Made by a program: the position numbers and the translations under genes. A stretch of 64,000 bases of DNA from Photorhabdus laumondii subsp. laumondii (GTDB taxonomy: Bacteria > Pseudomonadota > Gammaproteobacteria > Enterobacterales > Enterobacteriaceae), in the NCBI RefSeq assembly GCF_003343245.1, contig NZ_CP024901.1, forward strand, positions 1,798,001 to 1,862,000. The letters run 5' to 3'. This document shows, piece by piece, positions 10,389 through 17,904 of this stretch. The first letter of the stretch is position 1. Each line of letters opens with the position of its first letter. The notes beneath the pieces were generated by a model. It had not been told where the DNA came from and made no database searches. It was given only the letters and a program-made list of their open reading frames with translations.

Positions 10389-11381
10389 TTATTTATCTGA
10401 ATCAGAAAAATGCAGAGTAACTGGCATACCTTGACGCAGGGCATCATCCGGGTCGGTGACAATAATGCGCAACCGATAGACTAGATCAGTACGTAGATCG
10501 GGGGTCTCTACATTCTTTGGTGTAAATTCGGCGGTGGGTGAAACAAAGCCAATTTTGCCGTGATAAGGTTTATCTTTGCGGCTGTCGGTATAAAGTAAAA
10601 TTTCACGCCCTGGCGTTGCCTGTCCGAGATGGCTTTCAGCGATATAGGCTCTTACCCAAACCGGATCAGTCAGAGAAAGGGTAAACACCGTATTGCCGGC
10701 TGACAGCATAGTGCCTGGTTCAATGGCGCGGGTCAGGATAGTACCGGATGAGGGGGAAGTCAGTTGAGTATCTTGTAAGTCCAATTCAGCCTGAGCAACA
10801 GCCGCTTCGGCTTGAGCAAGCTGGCCTTTAGCTTCTGCAATTTCTTCTTTACGATAACCGGTTTCGAACTGGTTCAGTTTATCTTTAGCGGCTTGTAAAG
10901 CCGCTAATGCTTGATTGTGATTCGTTTTAGCATCATCTAATTCGTTAGCCGAAATAACTTTGCTTTGCCACAAACCTTGCTGGCGTTTGAAGAAACTATT
11001 AGCGAAATGCCAGGCAGCCTCGCGTTGTGCCACTTCCGAACGGACTTGGGCAATTTCTTCCGTGCGATAACCCTCTTCCATCATGGCTAAACGTGCTTTA
11101 GTGCTATCACGAGTGGCTTTTGCTTTATTGAGGGCGTTAGTAAATGGCCCATTATCCAGTTGGCCGATGACTTGATTGGCCGCAATGGTATCGCCTTCAT
11201 CAACTTGTAGACTAGCGAGTTTACCACCAACCCGGAAACTAAGATTAACAGTACGTATATCTACATTGCCATAGAGGGTCAAAGTTTTATCACTTTTACC
11301 TTGATAATAGTAACTGCCTAAAATGGCACTAAGAATAATTGCGGTCACCAATATTGCCAGAGTGAGTTTTTTGTTGTACAT
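10389..11381 (-). CDS. ybhG: HlyD-like membrane fusion protein YbhG
   Basis: Periplasmic adaptor of the YbhGFSR exporter. The 330-residue protein has an N-terminal signal anchor ([19 protein letters not shown]), a biotinyl-lipoyl-like half ([25 protein letters not shown]), and an alanine- and glutamate-rich coiled-coil hairpin at about residues 85-200, with the repeated RxEEIAxxxxxxAQ pattern. The second lipoyl half ([18 protein letters not shown]) and a beta-barrel domain follow. Located 16 bp after the regulator cecR and 9 bp before ybhF. Confidence 0.95.
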   Translation of the reverse strand: MYNKKLTLAILVTAIILSAILGSYYYQGKSDKTLTLYGNVDIRTVNLSFRVGGKLASLQVDEGDTIAANQVIGQLDNGPFTNALNKAKATRDSTKARLAMMEEGYRTEEIAQVRSEVAQREAAWHFANSFFKRQQGLWQSKVISANELDDAKTNHNQALAALQAAKDKLNQFETGYRKEEIAEAKGQLAQAEAAVAQAELDLQDTQLTSPSSGTILTRAIEPGTMLSAGNTVFTLSLTDPVWVRAYIAESHLGQATPGREILLYTDSRKDKPYHGKIGFVSPTAEFTPKNVETPDLRTDLVYRLRIIVTDPDDALRQGMPVTLHFSDSDK

Positions 11382-11397
11382 GATATTCCCTGTTATT

Positions 11398-12090
11398 TTA
11401 TTTATTCAGATTATGTTTTTTCAGTCCATTCAGTAATAAATCGATATGCTGGATAAGGATCTGATCAATCAATTTATATTCTTCGGGCCCGATATTATTC
11501 CAGCCTGTCTGACGTAATAACGTTTCCCTCGCCATGCGGAAAGTGAGAACTTCTCCCATTAAAGCATGAGTGTGTAGCATGGTAGAAAGCTGATGTTCAT
11601 CGGCATCGATATAGCTGGCAATCAGTTTATTTAATCTGCTGTGAAGAGGTACAAGTGCTTGCTTATGGATTAGGGTATAAGCATCCGTTGGTGCAAGTTG
11701 TTCTCTGGCCATTATCCGGCTGATATTAATACTCTCTTTTTCAATCATCAGGCGGTTAATGCCAAGGAATCCTTCATGAATCATCCTCAATATATTTTCT
11801 GCTGAGTACGGGGCTGATGATGAAAAAAAATCATCAATTTCCTTAAAAAGATGCGTGAACTCAGTCTTAATTGTGTCAGTAATATGCTGGGCAACTGCCT
11901 GATAAAGCCCCTCTTTAGAGCCAAAATAATAAGCTATGGCGGCAATGTTTTGTTGAGCATGTAATGCAATTTCCCTAGTCGTTGCACCGGTCAGTCCTGA
12001 TTTACCGAAAATTTCAAGGGCTGCTTCGAGTAGCTGTTGTTTGGCTTGTTCGCCTCTGGCGGTTTGGGTGTTGTTGACTGACATCGACAT
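11398..12090 (-). CDS. cecR: TetR-family regulator CecR
   Basis: DNA-binding regulator of the efflux operon and of rhlE (formerly YbiH). The N-terminal TetR helix-turn-helix covers about residues 15-60 ([23 protein letters not shown], then [15 protein letters not shown]); the C-terminal ligand domain is larger. It is the first gene of the cecR-ybhGFSR operon and is divergent from rhlE, as in E. coli. Autoregulation from the shared intergenic region is expected from the E. coli case; I could not identify the operator with confidence. Confidence 0.94.
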   Translation of the reverse strand: MSMSVNNTQTARGEQAKQQLLEAALEIFGKSGLTGATTREIALHAQQNIAAIAYYFGSKEGLYQAVAQHITDTIKTEFTHLFKEIDDFFSSSAPYSAENILRMIHEGFLGINRLMIEKESINISRIMAREQLAPTDAYTLIHKQALVPLHSRLNKLIASYIDADEHQLSTMLHTHALMGEVLTFRMARETLLRQTGWNNIGPEEYKLIDQILIQHIDLLLNGLKKHNLNK

Positions 12091-12385
12091 GAATCCTGTT
12101 GCAAATAATCAAAAGACTTAAACAAAATATCAATCATTAGTTAACTCTATACTTATAGTAAATCAATGTAAATTGCATAAAAATGTTATGGATCATGAAA
12201 ATTACCGGGTAAATAGCTATTGTTTTAGTTGCATCATCAGAAAGTATATCTGGTATAATAGCTAAAATATGGAGCATTGCAGTTGTGTTTTTTCCTTTGT
12301 GGTATTTACCACGTCTGATTTTCTTCCCATAAAACTGCCCCTGAATAGCGTTCAGGAATGGTGAAGTCTGGAGCATTTCTTATTT
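12091..12385. promoter_or_regulatory. Divergent cecR/rhlE regulatory region
   Basis: 295 bp between divergent start codons, AT-rich near cecR. It must contain both promoters, and CecR operators are expected here by analogy with E. coli. An open frame on the minus strand (12137-12376) shows no homology and no convincing start, so I treat it as non-coding. Confidence 0.55.
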
Positions 12386-13672
12386 ATGAATTTCAAATCA
12401 CTTGGCTTAAGTGCTGATATTTTGCGTGCCGTTGAAGAACAGGGTTATTCAGCGCCGACACCAATCCAACAACAGGCAATTCCTGTTGTATTAGCAGGTA
12501 AAGATTTATTAGCGAGTGCTCAAACAGGCACAGGTAAAACCGCAGGTTTTACCTTACCCATGCTGCAACGGTTAAATGATTCCCCTATTCAGATGAAAGG
12601 GCGCCGGCCAGTCAGAGCATTAATCCTGACTCCAACTCGTGAATTGGCTGCTCAAGTGGGTGAAAATGTCCGCGACTACAGTAAATACCTCAGACTGCGC
12701 TCTCTGGTTGTTTTTGGCGGTGTCAGTATTAACCCTCAGATGATGAAATTGCGTGGGGGTGTGGATATTTTAGTCGCAACACCGGGGCGGTTACTGGATC
12801 TTGAACATCAAAATGCGGTTGATTTATCCCGGGTAGAAATTTTGGTATTGGATGAAGCTGACCGGATGCTGGATATGGGGTTTATTCATGATATTCGTCG
12901 AGTGCTGAATAAATTACCACCGAAACGGCAAAATTTACTGTTTTCCGCGACTTTCTCTGACGATATCAAAAGCTTAGCCAGTAAGTTATTGCGTGATCCC
13001 GTCAGTGTTGAAGTTGCACGTCGTAACTCTGCTTCTGAACAGATTGAACAGCTTGTTCACTTTGTCGATAAAAAGCGTAAAGGTGAGCTGCTCTCTTTCT
13101 TGATCGGCAGCCGTAACTGGCAGCAAGTTCTGGTATTTACCCGAACCAAACATGGCGCGAACCGTTTGGCAGAACAGTTAAATAAAGATGGTGTAACGGC
13201 TTCGGCTATTCATGGTAATAAAAGTCAGGGGGCGAGAACCCGTGCACTGGCTGATTTTAAAGATGGCCGGATCAGAGTGCTGGTAGCGACAGATATTGCG
13301 GCCCGTGGTCTGGACATTGATCAACTGCCTTATGTGGTGAATTTTGAATTGCCTAATGTCGCTGAAGATTATGTCCACCGTATTGGTCGTACTGGCCGAG
13401 CAGATGCAACAGGGCAGGCACTTTCTCTGGTCTGTGTTGATGAGCATAAGCTGTTGAAAGATATTGAGCGTTTGTTAAAACGGGAGATTCCCCGTATGGC
13501 AATTCCCGGTTATGAGCCAGATCCAACGATCAAGGCTGAACCTATCCAAAACGGTCGTCAGGCACGTGGCGATAATCGGCAGAAAAATAGCCATCGCCGT
13601 TCTGGGGCACCTTCGCGTCAGCGTAGCAGCAGTCATGATGTATCCCATAAATCGCCTAACGTCAGAGGTTAA
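12386..13672 (+). CDS. rhlE: ATP-dependent RNA helicase RhlE
   Basis: DEAD-box RNA helicase involved in ribosome maturation and RNA turnover. All core motifs are present: Q motif (TPIQQQAIP), motif [21 protein letters not shown] ([11 protein letters not shown]), SAT (LLFSATFS) and motif [10 protein letters not shown]. The C-terminal tail after about residue 370 is basic and low-complexity ([14 protein letters not shown]), as in RhlE. The 428-residue length is normal. dusC follows after 3 bp, so the two are probably cotranscribed; this adjacency differs from E. coli. Confidence 0.97.
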   Translation: MNFKSLGLSADILRAVEEQGYSAPTPIQQQAIPVVLAGKDLLASAQTGTGKTAGFTLPMLQRLNDSPIQMKGRRPVRALILTPTRELAAQVGENVRDYSKYLRLRSLVVFGGVSINPQMMKLRGGVDILVATPGRLLDLEHQNAVDLSRVEILVLDEADRMLDMGFIHDIRRVLNKLPPKRQNLLFSATFSDDIKSLASKLLRDPVSVEVARRNSASEQIEQLVHFVDKKRKGELLSFLIGSRNWQQVLVFTRTKHGANRLAEQLNKDGVTASAIHGNKSQGARTRALADFKDGRIRVLVATDIAARGLDIDQLPYVVNFELPNVAEDYVHRIGRTGRADATGQALSLVCVDEHKLLKDIERLLKREIPRMAIPGYEPDPTIKAEPIQNGRQARGDNRQKNSHRRSGAPSRQRSSSHDVSHKSPNVRG

Positions 13673-13675
13673 TCG

Positions 13676-14608
13676 ATGCGGGTTTTACTGGCTCCGATGG
13701 AAGGTGTGCTGGACTCTTTGGTTAGGGAACTTCTGAGTGAAATCAATGAGTACGATTTGTGCATTACGGAATTTTTACGGGTTGTCGATAGCCTGTTGCC
13801 GGTAAAATCTTTTTATCGACTTTGTCCTGAATTACGTAACCAAAGCCGGACACCATCCGGCACATTGGTACGGATTCAGCTTTTGGGTCAATATCCACAG
13901 TGGCTGGCGGAAAATGCGGCACGAGCGATTGAATTAGGATCCTATGGGGTTGATTTAAATTGCGGTTGCCCGTCAAAAACGGTCAATGGTAGCGGTGGCG
14001 GAGCAACGTTGCTAAAAGATCCTGAACTGATTTATCAGGGAGCGAAAGCGATACGTGAAGCGGTACCTGCTCATTTGCCTGTGACGGTTAAGGTTCGCTT
14101 GGGTTGGGATAGCGGTGATCGGCAATTTGAAATTGCCGATGCGGTACAACAGGCGGGTGCGACGGAAATGACAGTTCATGGGCGAACCAAAGAGCATGGT
14201 TACCGAGCGGAGCGTATTAACTGGCAAGCGATTGGTGAAATTCGTCAACGTCTCTCTATTCCGGTTATCGCTAACGGTGAAATTTGGGATTGGCAAAGTG
14301 CGCAGAATTGCCAGAGTGTGACAGGCTGCGATGCGGTCATGATTGGGCGGGGTGCGCTTCACGTTCCTAATTTGAGCCGAGTGGTGAAATATAACGAACC
14401 AAAAATGTGCTGGCAGGACGTTGTTCAACTATTGCAAAAATATATCCGATTGGAAAAGCAGGGTGATACCGGGCAATATCATGTTGCTCGGATTAAACAG
14501 TGGCTTGGTTATTTGCGTAAAGAATATGAAGAAGCAACAATGCTGTTTGAAGAGATAAGAAAGTTAAAAACATCTGCTGATATAGCGCATGTGATCTCTT
14601 TGGTATGA
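13676..14608 (+). CDS. dusC: tRNA-dihydrouridine(16) synthase DusC
   Basis: FMN-dependent enzyme that reduces uridine 16 in the D-loop of tRNAs. The 310-residue TIM-barrel protein begins [19 protein letters not shown], nearly identical to E. coli DusC. It has the catalytic cysteine in [18 protein letters not shown], the HGRTKE segment, and the FMN-phosphate loops VIANGEIWD and MIGRGAL. It lies directly after rhlE, and its stop codon touches the first of two tandem ERIC elements. Confidence 0.97.
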   Translation: MRVLLAPMEGVLDSLVRELLSEINEYDLCITEFLRVVDSLLPVKSFYRLCPELRNQSRTPSGTLVRIQLLGQYPQWLAENAARAIELGSYGVDLNCGCPSKTVNGSGGGATLLKDPELIYQGAKAIREAVPAHLPVTVKVRLGWDSGDRQFEIADAVQQAGATEMTVHGRTKEHGYRAERINWQAIGEIRQRLSIPVIANGEIWDWQSAQNCQSVTGCDAVMIGRGALHVPNLSRVVKYNEPKMCWQDVVQLLQKYIRLEKQGDTGQYHVARIKQWLGYLRKEYEEATMLFEEIRKLKTSADIAHVISLV

Positions 14609-14735
14609 TATACCCGTCATCTTTCAAGCTGCCTCTTTGTTGGCTGCACTCGTTCACCCCGGTCACATAGTTATCTATGCTCCCGGGGATTCTCTCCCTT
14701 GCCGTCGCGATGCATCTTGAAATCTATTGGGTATA
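14609..14735. repeat. ERIC/IRU repeat, full-length copy 3 (first of tandem pair)
   Basis: 127 bp starting right after the dusC stop codon (tatacccgtcat) and ending gggtata. Its last 2 bases are shared with the start of a second, truncated copy. Confidence 0.93.
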
Positions 14736-14836
14736 TACCCGTTATCTTTCAAGCTGCCTCTTTGTTGGCTGCACTCGTTCACCCCGGTCACATAGTTATC
14801 TATGCTCCCGGGGATTCACTCCCTTGCCGTCGCGAT
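14734..14836. repeat. ERIC/IRU repeat, truncated copy (second of tandem pair)
   Basis: About 103 bp identical in plan to the upstream copy, but it stops at ccgtcgcgatgg and lacks the last 24 bp (catcttgaaatc to gggtata). The break lies 5 bp from the stop codon of the GNAT gene of the microcin operon, so it may mark an island boundary. Confidence 0.9.
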
Positions 14837-14841
14837 GGTAG

Positions 14842-15384
14842 TTAGTTATTTCTATTCCACTCATCACGAGTTATTTCCCATGTTTCCGAAGGCATTCTTC
14901 CGCTAACAAAGTCTCTATTTTCTAGTCTTATTAATCGCATACCACTTTTAATTGATATTTTCTTTGAGGCAATATTGTCGCTGGATTTAGGCGCTCTGAG
15001 TACATTGCGATTTAGGGTATTAAACCAAAAATCAGTAACGACTTGGACCGCCTCAGTCATAAATCCGTTCCGGTGCCATTGTGGGTCTAGCCAGAAACCT
15101 CTATTATTATTTTCTTGATCATATAGCGATATCATTCCTATTATTATTGATGGTTCATCCCTCCTTCTTATAGTCCAAAACCATGCATTTCCTTTTGCCA
15201 TTGATGGTAGCGCGATCTTATTTATATATTCCAGGGCACCATCATCTGGGTAGGGCCACGGGGTGCTTGCTACAAGATAACGAACAATTTCCCACTGAGG
15301 AAAGATCTTTTGAATTTGTATATAATCCTTACTTTCTAAAGGATGTAATATTAATCTTCTGGTTTCTAACTTTTGGGGTTCCAT
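14842..15384 (-). CDS. RimJ/RimL-type GNAT acetyltransferase, probable microcin C self-immunity protein (MccE C-domain-like)
   Basis: 180-residue GNAT protein of the RimL/Acetyltransf_3 type: LETRRLILHPLESKDYIQIQ at the start, WTIRR and IIGMISLYD core strands, and the acetyl-CoA loop in FWLDPQWHRNGFMTEAV. In E. coli the C-terminal domain of MccE is a RimL-like GNAT that acetylates processed microcin C and gives self-immunity; here the domain stands alone. The start at 15384 follows ggaaaccaac and is the family start; a longer open frame to 15426 is unlikely. It overlaps the end of the MFS gene by 19 bp and is the last gene of the mcc-like operon. The immunity role is inferred from family and position. 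Confidence 0.85.
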   Translation of the reverse strand: MEPQKLETRRLILHPLESKDYIQIQKIFPQWEIVRYLVASTPWPYPDDGALEYINKIALPSMAKGNAWFWTIRRRDEPSIIIGMISLYDQENNNRGFWLDPQWHRNGFMTEAVQVVTDFWFNTLNRNVLRAPKSSDNIASKKISIKSGMRLIRLENRDFVSGRMPSETWEITRDEWNRNN

Positions 15385-16562
15385 GTTGGTTTCCTTTTGT
15401 GATGTTTTTTTATAAAGAAGTAGCAAAGGATGTTAATTGAAATAATTAATGATATCAATATAGGGAAATATATCCATCCAAAATTCTCAGTGATTAACGC
15501 GATTAACGGTATCACTATTACTGCTATCAGCCTTGTAATTGTAGATATGAATGAGTCAAATGTTGATCTTAATTCTGATGGTATTATTTGGTGGTAGTTG
15601 GATCTTAATGATGTTGTCATTACTTGGTTTGCTCCAAACATAATAATCGTCGATATGGTGGTTATATGGTTCTTTTCATATACACCATAAATGCACGTTA
15701 AGCTACATACCAATAGGATTACTATACTATAAAGATGGTTTTTGTTGTTGTCTTCATTTTTTGAGATTATCCATCCTGATATTGATTGAGATAATAAAAT
15801 TGCAGAAAATACAATCCCGAAAAAGATGCTGACACCAAGCTCTTCTATGATGTAATTTATTAATGGTTGCCAATATTGGAGGATAATTTGGAAATATAGC
15901 AGAGAGGATGATAGAGAAATAGATGTTATGAAAAGATAATTTTTATTATCTTTCAGCATTGCTATTGATGTTTTTATTTCTTTAAGGAATGATAAGTTTG
16001 GTTGTCTATTTTTAGTAATTGATTTTGGTAGGAACCATGAAAGGCTTACAGATAGAATAATGCATCCAGAGCCTGCTATTAGCCATACTAATCTGTCATC
16101 AAAATCAGTTATTAGAGATCCTATTATTGAGAATATAGCCATGAATAGAAATTGTAATTTATTGCTTTCTCCCAATATTTTGTGGGTGTCATTATCGTTT
16201 AATGAGTTATCTATTAGGTATGAATAGAAAACCCCTCCTAATATAGTTAAGGATATTGAATTAAATATTTCTGCGATATAAAATAAATATTTTGAATCTG
16301 CAATGCCCGTTATTATTAGCCATACACCACCAAAAGTGGTCGATAAAATAATAGCGAATTTCCTACCAAATTTGTCAGCTAGATATGATGATGGAATATC
16401 AAATAAAAAATATATAAATGATTGGATAGTCTTCATCAATCCAATATCAACTAGAGTAAGACCATGATTTAAGATAAATATTGTAGATGTTGCACCCACT
16501 AACATCCGCATGGAATTAAATATGACATTATAATATATTATAATTTTTGTTTTTGAGAGCAT
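15366..16562 (-). CDS. MFS exporter, MccC-like, of the microcin C-like operon
   Basis: 398-residue membrane protein with about 12 hydrophobic segments; it carries the MFS loop pattern SSYLADKFGRKFAIILS after helix 2. Size and position match MccC, the E. coli microcin C exporter that also contributes to self-immunity. The start lies inside the end of mccB (25-bp overlap), and the 3' end overlaps the GNAT gene, so the three are translationally coupled. The base composition is strongly AT-rich like the rest of the operon. I recognise the MFS superfamily directly; export of the peptide-nucleotide is inferred from the operon. Confidence 0.87.
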   Translation of the reverse strand: MLSKTKIIIYYNVIFNSMRMLVGATSTIFILNHGLTLVDIGLMKTIQSFIYFLFDIPSSYLADKFGRKFAIILSTTFGGVWLIITGIADSKYLFYIAEIFNSISLTILGGVFYSYLIDNSLNDNDTHKILGESNKLQFLFMAIFSIIGSLITDFDDRLVWLIAGSGCIILSVSLSWFLPKSITKNRQPNLSFLKEIKTSIAMLKDNKNYLFITSISLSSSLLYFQIILQYWQPLINYIIEELGVSIFFGIVFSAILLSQSISGWIISKNEDNNKNHLYSIVILLVCSLTCIYGVYEKNHITTISTIIMFGANQVMTTSLRSNYHQIIPSELRSTFDSFISTITRLIAVIVIPLIALITENFGWIYFPILISLIISINILCYFFIKKHHKRKPTWNPKS

Positions 16563-17596
16563 ACGTCACACTTATCATTTTTATGTATTGATTGTTCTTC
16601 AATTTTTATGCTTAGTGAGTGTATTCCGATTCTTTTATTAGTACTGAGAATGTTACCAAAGCTTCCAAGGTATTTCATAATATCCCCAAAAGCATAAGAT
16701 GCTGCGACACCATTAACGCTAGGGAATGTTGCTGCTTTAAAGTCTTTGTTTACATTTTCTATATGCTCTAAAATGTCATCTTTTGGGTGATACTCTGGCA
16801 TAATGTTTTGACATTTTATGCAGGATGTTTTATTTGGTATATAAAATGGTCCAATAACGGAGATATCATTAATATAACCAATGTTTATATATGCTTGTCG
16901 TTCTTTAACACAGAATTCATTAATCCAGTTAATTAATTCAAACGGGTGGTCGGCTGAAACTATGAATAAATCAGAACGAGGTATTTTATATAAATCATTA
17001 ATTGATGATATGAACATATTAATTGTTTCTATATTTGTTTCAGAATTCCTTTTATTTAATTCTCTCTCTAAAACTTCTGTTTTTTTTCTCCCTATATCAT
17101 TTTGTGAAAAAAGAACTTGTCTTGTTAAGTTGCTTAGCTCTATTGTGTCATCATCAATAAGTGTAATTTTTCCTACCCCTGATGTAGACAGCAGATATGA
17201 TATATGGTTTCCAATCCCACCACATCCAATTATAGTAACTGTTGATTTCTTTATTCTATCTTGAACTAAACTAGGTATTGCCCCTGCATATCTATAAAAT
17301 AAATAGTTCCTACTATATCTGTCATTTTGATTGTATTCATTAAAATCCATCAGAGCATGGTTTTCATCTAAGAATGAGATTATTTCTTTTATTTCATTAT
17401 CACATATCTCGGGTAAATTTGATTTAATTGTTTCTGTGATTTCTTTTTCGTGAGTCGGTAACTTCAAAAGGCTAGAAACCTTAACTAAATTCTTCCATTT
17501 TAAATAATTTTCTATAATTTGTTGTTTCGAACCAACTCCAAAAATCCCACCTGATTTATATTTCCCTACTTGAATATAATTTGCTATTTTCTTCAT
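16538..17596 (-). CDS. mccB: Microcin C-like adenylyltransferase MccB (E1-like)
   Basis: E1/ThiF-fold enzyme that converts the C-terminal Asn of a heptapeptide to an isoAsn-AMP phosphoramidate. Resemblance to E. coli MccB covers the whole chain: the N-terminal peptide-clamp region (YKSGGIFGVGSKQQIIEN), the nucleotide loop GCGGIGNHISYLLSTSGVG, LSNLTRQVLFSQNDIGRKKTEV, SADHPFELINWIN, ATFPSVNGVAA and NKRIGIHS. Two CxxC pairs (CIKC and CDVC) are the zinc site. The ATG at 17596 (352 residues; E. coli MccB has 350) has agagg close upstream and aligns with the E. coli N-terminus; an ATG at 17620 is also in frame. It lies 74 bp downstream of the 7-codon mccA. It is distinct from the true MoeB at 43.5 kb. 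Confidence 0.94.
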   Translation of the reverse strand: MKKIANYIQVGKYKSGGIFGVGSKQQIIENYLKWKNLVKVSSLLKLPTHEKEITETIKSNLPEICDNEIKEIISFLDENHALMDFNEYNQNDRYSRNYLFYRYAGAIPSLVQDRIKKSTVTIIGCGGIGNHISYLLSTSGVGKITLIDDDTIELSNLTRQVLFSQNDIGRKKTEVLERELNKRNSETNIETINMFISSINDLYKIPRSDLFIVSADHPFELINWINEFCVKERQAYINIGYINDISVIGPFYIPNKTSCIKCQNIMPEYHPKDDILEHIENVNKDFKAATFPSVNGVAASYAFGDIMKYLGSFGNILSTNKRIGIHSLSIKIEEQSIHKNDKCDVCSQKQKL

Positions 17597-17638
17597 GATG
17601 TCCTCTGTTTCTTTATTCATAATTTTGTCTCTTTTGTG

Positions 17639-17661
17639 GCGGGGTATTTAACATACCCCGC
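17639..17661 (-). promoter_or_regulatory. Hairpin between mccA and mccB
   Basis: Perfect 9-bp inverted repeat gcggggtat/ataccccgc with a 5-nt loop, 9 bp after the mccA stop codon. No T tract follows on the mcc strand. In the E. coli mcc operon a stem-loop in the same place causes partial termination and stabilises an abundant short mccA transcript, so a similar role in setting the precursor-to-enzyme ratio is likely. Confidence 0.8.
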
Positions 17662-17670
17662 TGAATTTTT

Positions 17671-17694
17671 TTAGTTAGATCCACTGCTAATCAT
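17671..17694 (-). CDS. mccA: Microcin C-like heptapeptide precursor MccA (MISSGSN)
   Basis: A 7-codon gene, atg att agc agt gga tct aac taa, encoding MISSGSN. The E. coli precursor MccA is MRTGNAN: same length, Met1 and the essential C-terminal Asn, with Gly in the second half. A near-ideal Shine-Dalgarno (aggagga at 17701-17707) sits 6 nt upstream of the ATG, and a sigma70-type promoter about 30 bp further up. A perfect hairpin follows and then mccB in the same direction. The gene is below the threshold of gene finders. The start is unambiguous because no other codon fits the ribosome binding site. The predicted product is MISSGS-isoAsn-AMP. Confidence 0.92.
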   Translation of the reverse strand: MISSGSN

Positions 17695-17700
17695 CTCGAT

Positions 17701-17707
17701 TCCTCCT
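17701..17707 (-). promoter_or_regulatory. Shine-Dalgarno of mccA
   Basis: aggagga with 6-nt spacing to the mccA ATG. It is one of the strongest ribosome binding sites in the window and the main evidence that a 7-codon frame is translated. Confidence 0.85.
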
Positions 17708-17730
17708 ATTTTGTTGGGTAATAATGAATT

Positions 17731-17759
17731 TTACTACCACTGTGTGATTTTTTTGTCAA
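17731..17759 (-). promoter_or_regulatory. Promoter of the mcc-like operon
   Basis: A perfect -35 hexamer ttgaca (17754-17759) is separated by 17 bp from the -10 candidate tagtaa (17731-17736), which is preceded by tgg, an extended -10. Predicted transcription start is near 17724, giving a leader of about 30 nt before mccA. Confidence 0.75.
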
Positions 17760-17775
17760 GAAAAAATTTCATTTG

Positions 17776-17791
17776 TGTGATAATGGTTACG
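17776..17791 (-). promoter_or_regulatory. Possible CRP site upstream of the mcc promoter
   Basis: On the plus strand tgtga-taatgg-ttacg matches 8 of 10 positions of the CRP consensus (tgtga-n6-tcaca). Its centre is about 60 bp upstream of the predicted start, a usual class I spacing; the E. coli mcc promoter is also CRP-dependent. The evidence is a single imperfect match. Confidence 0.4.
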
Positions 17792-17841
17792 ATAAACGAT
17801 TTTGGCAGAGGAATGACTCATTAGTAATAAGGTAGGGCAGT

Positions 17842-17870
17842 AAATGGAACCTTTAATCAAGGTTCCATTT
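17842..17870 (-). terminator. Hairpin after lipase gene 1
   Basis: Perfect 12-bp inverted repeat aaatggaacctt/aaggttccattt with loop taatc, 34 bp after the lipase stop on the minus strand. It separates the lipase gene from the mcc promoter. The same hairpin with compensatory changes follows each of the other three lipases. Confidence 0.7.
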
Positions 17871-17904
17871 GGTTTAAATTAAAGCAAGAGGCAATACGAT
17901 GAAA

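Noticed and set aside
12137..12376. 79-codon minus-strand frame in the cecR/rhlE gap
   Set aside because: It lies in the divergent promoter region, has no recognisable family and no good ribosome binding site.
14609..14836. Tandem ERIC pair as a possible CRISPR-like array
   Set aside because: The units are 127-bp palindromes without unique spacers, and no cas gene is present.
16538..17596. Second MoeB/ThiF copy
   Set aside because: The N-terminal peptide-clamp region, the SADHPFELINW segment and the 7-codon gene upstream identify MccB. The true MoeB is at 43536-44288 next to moeA.
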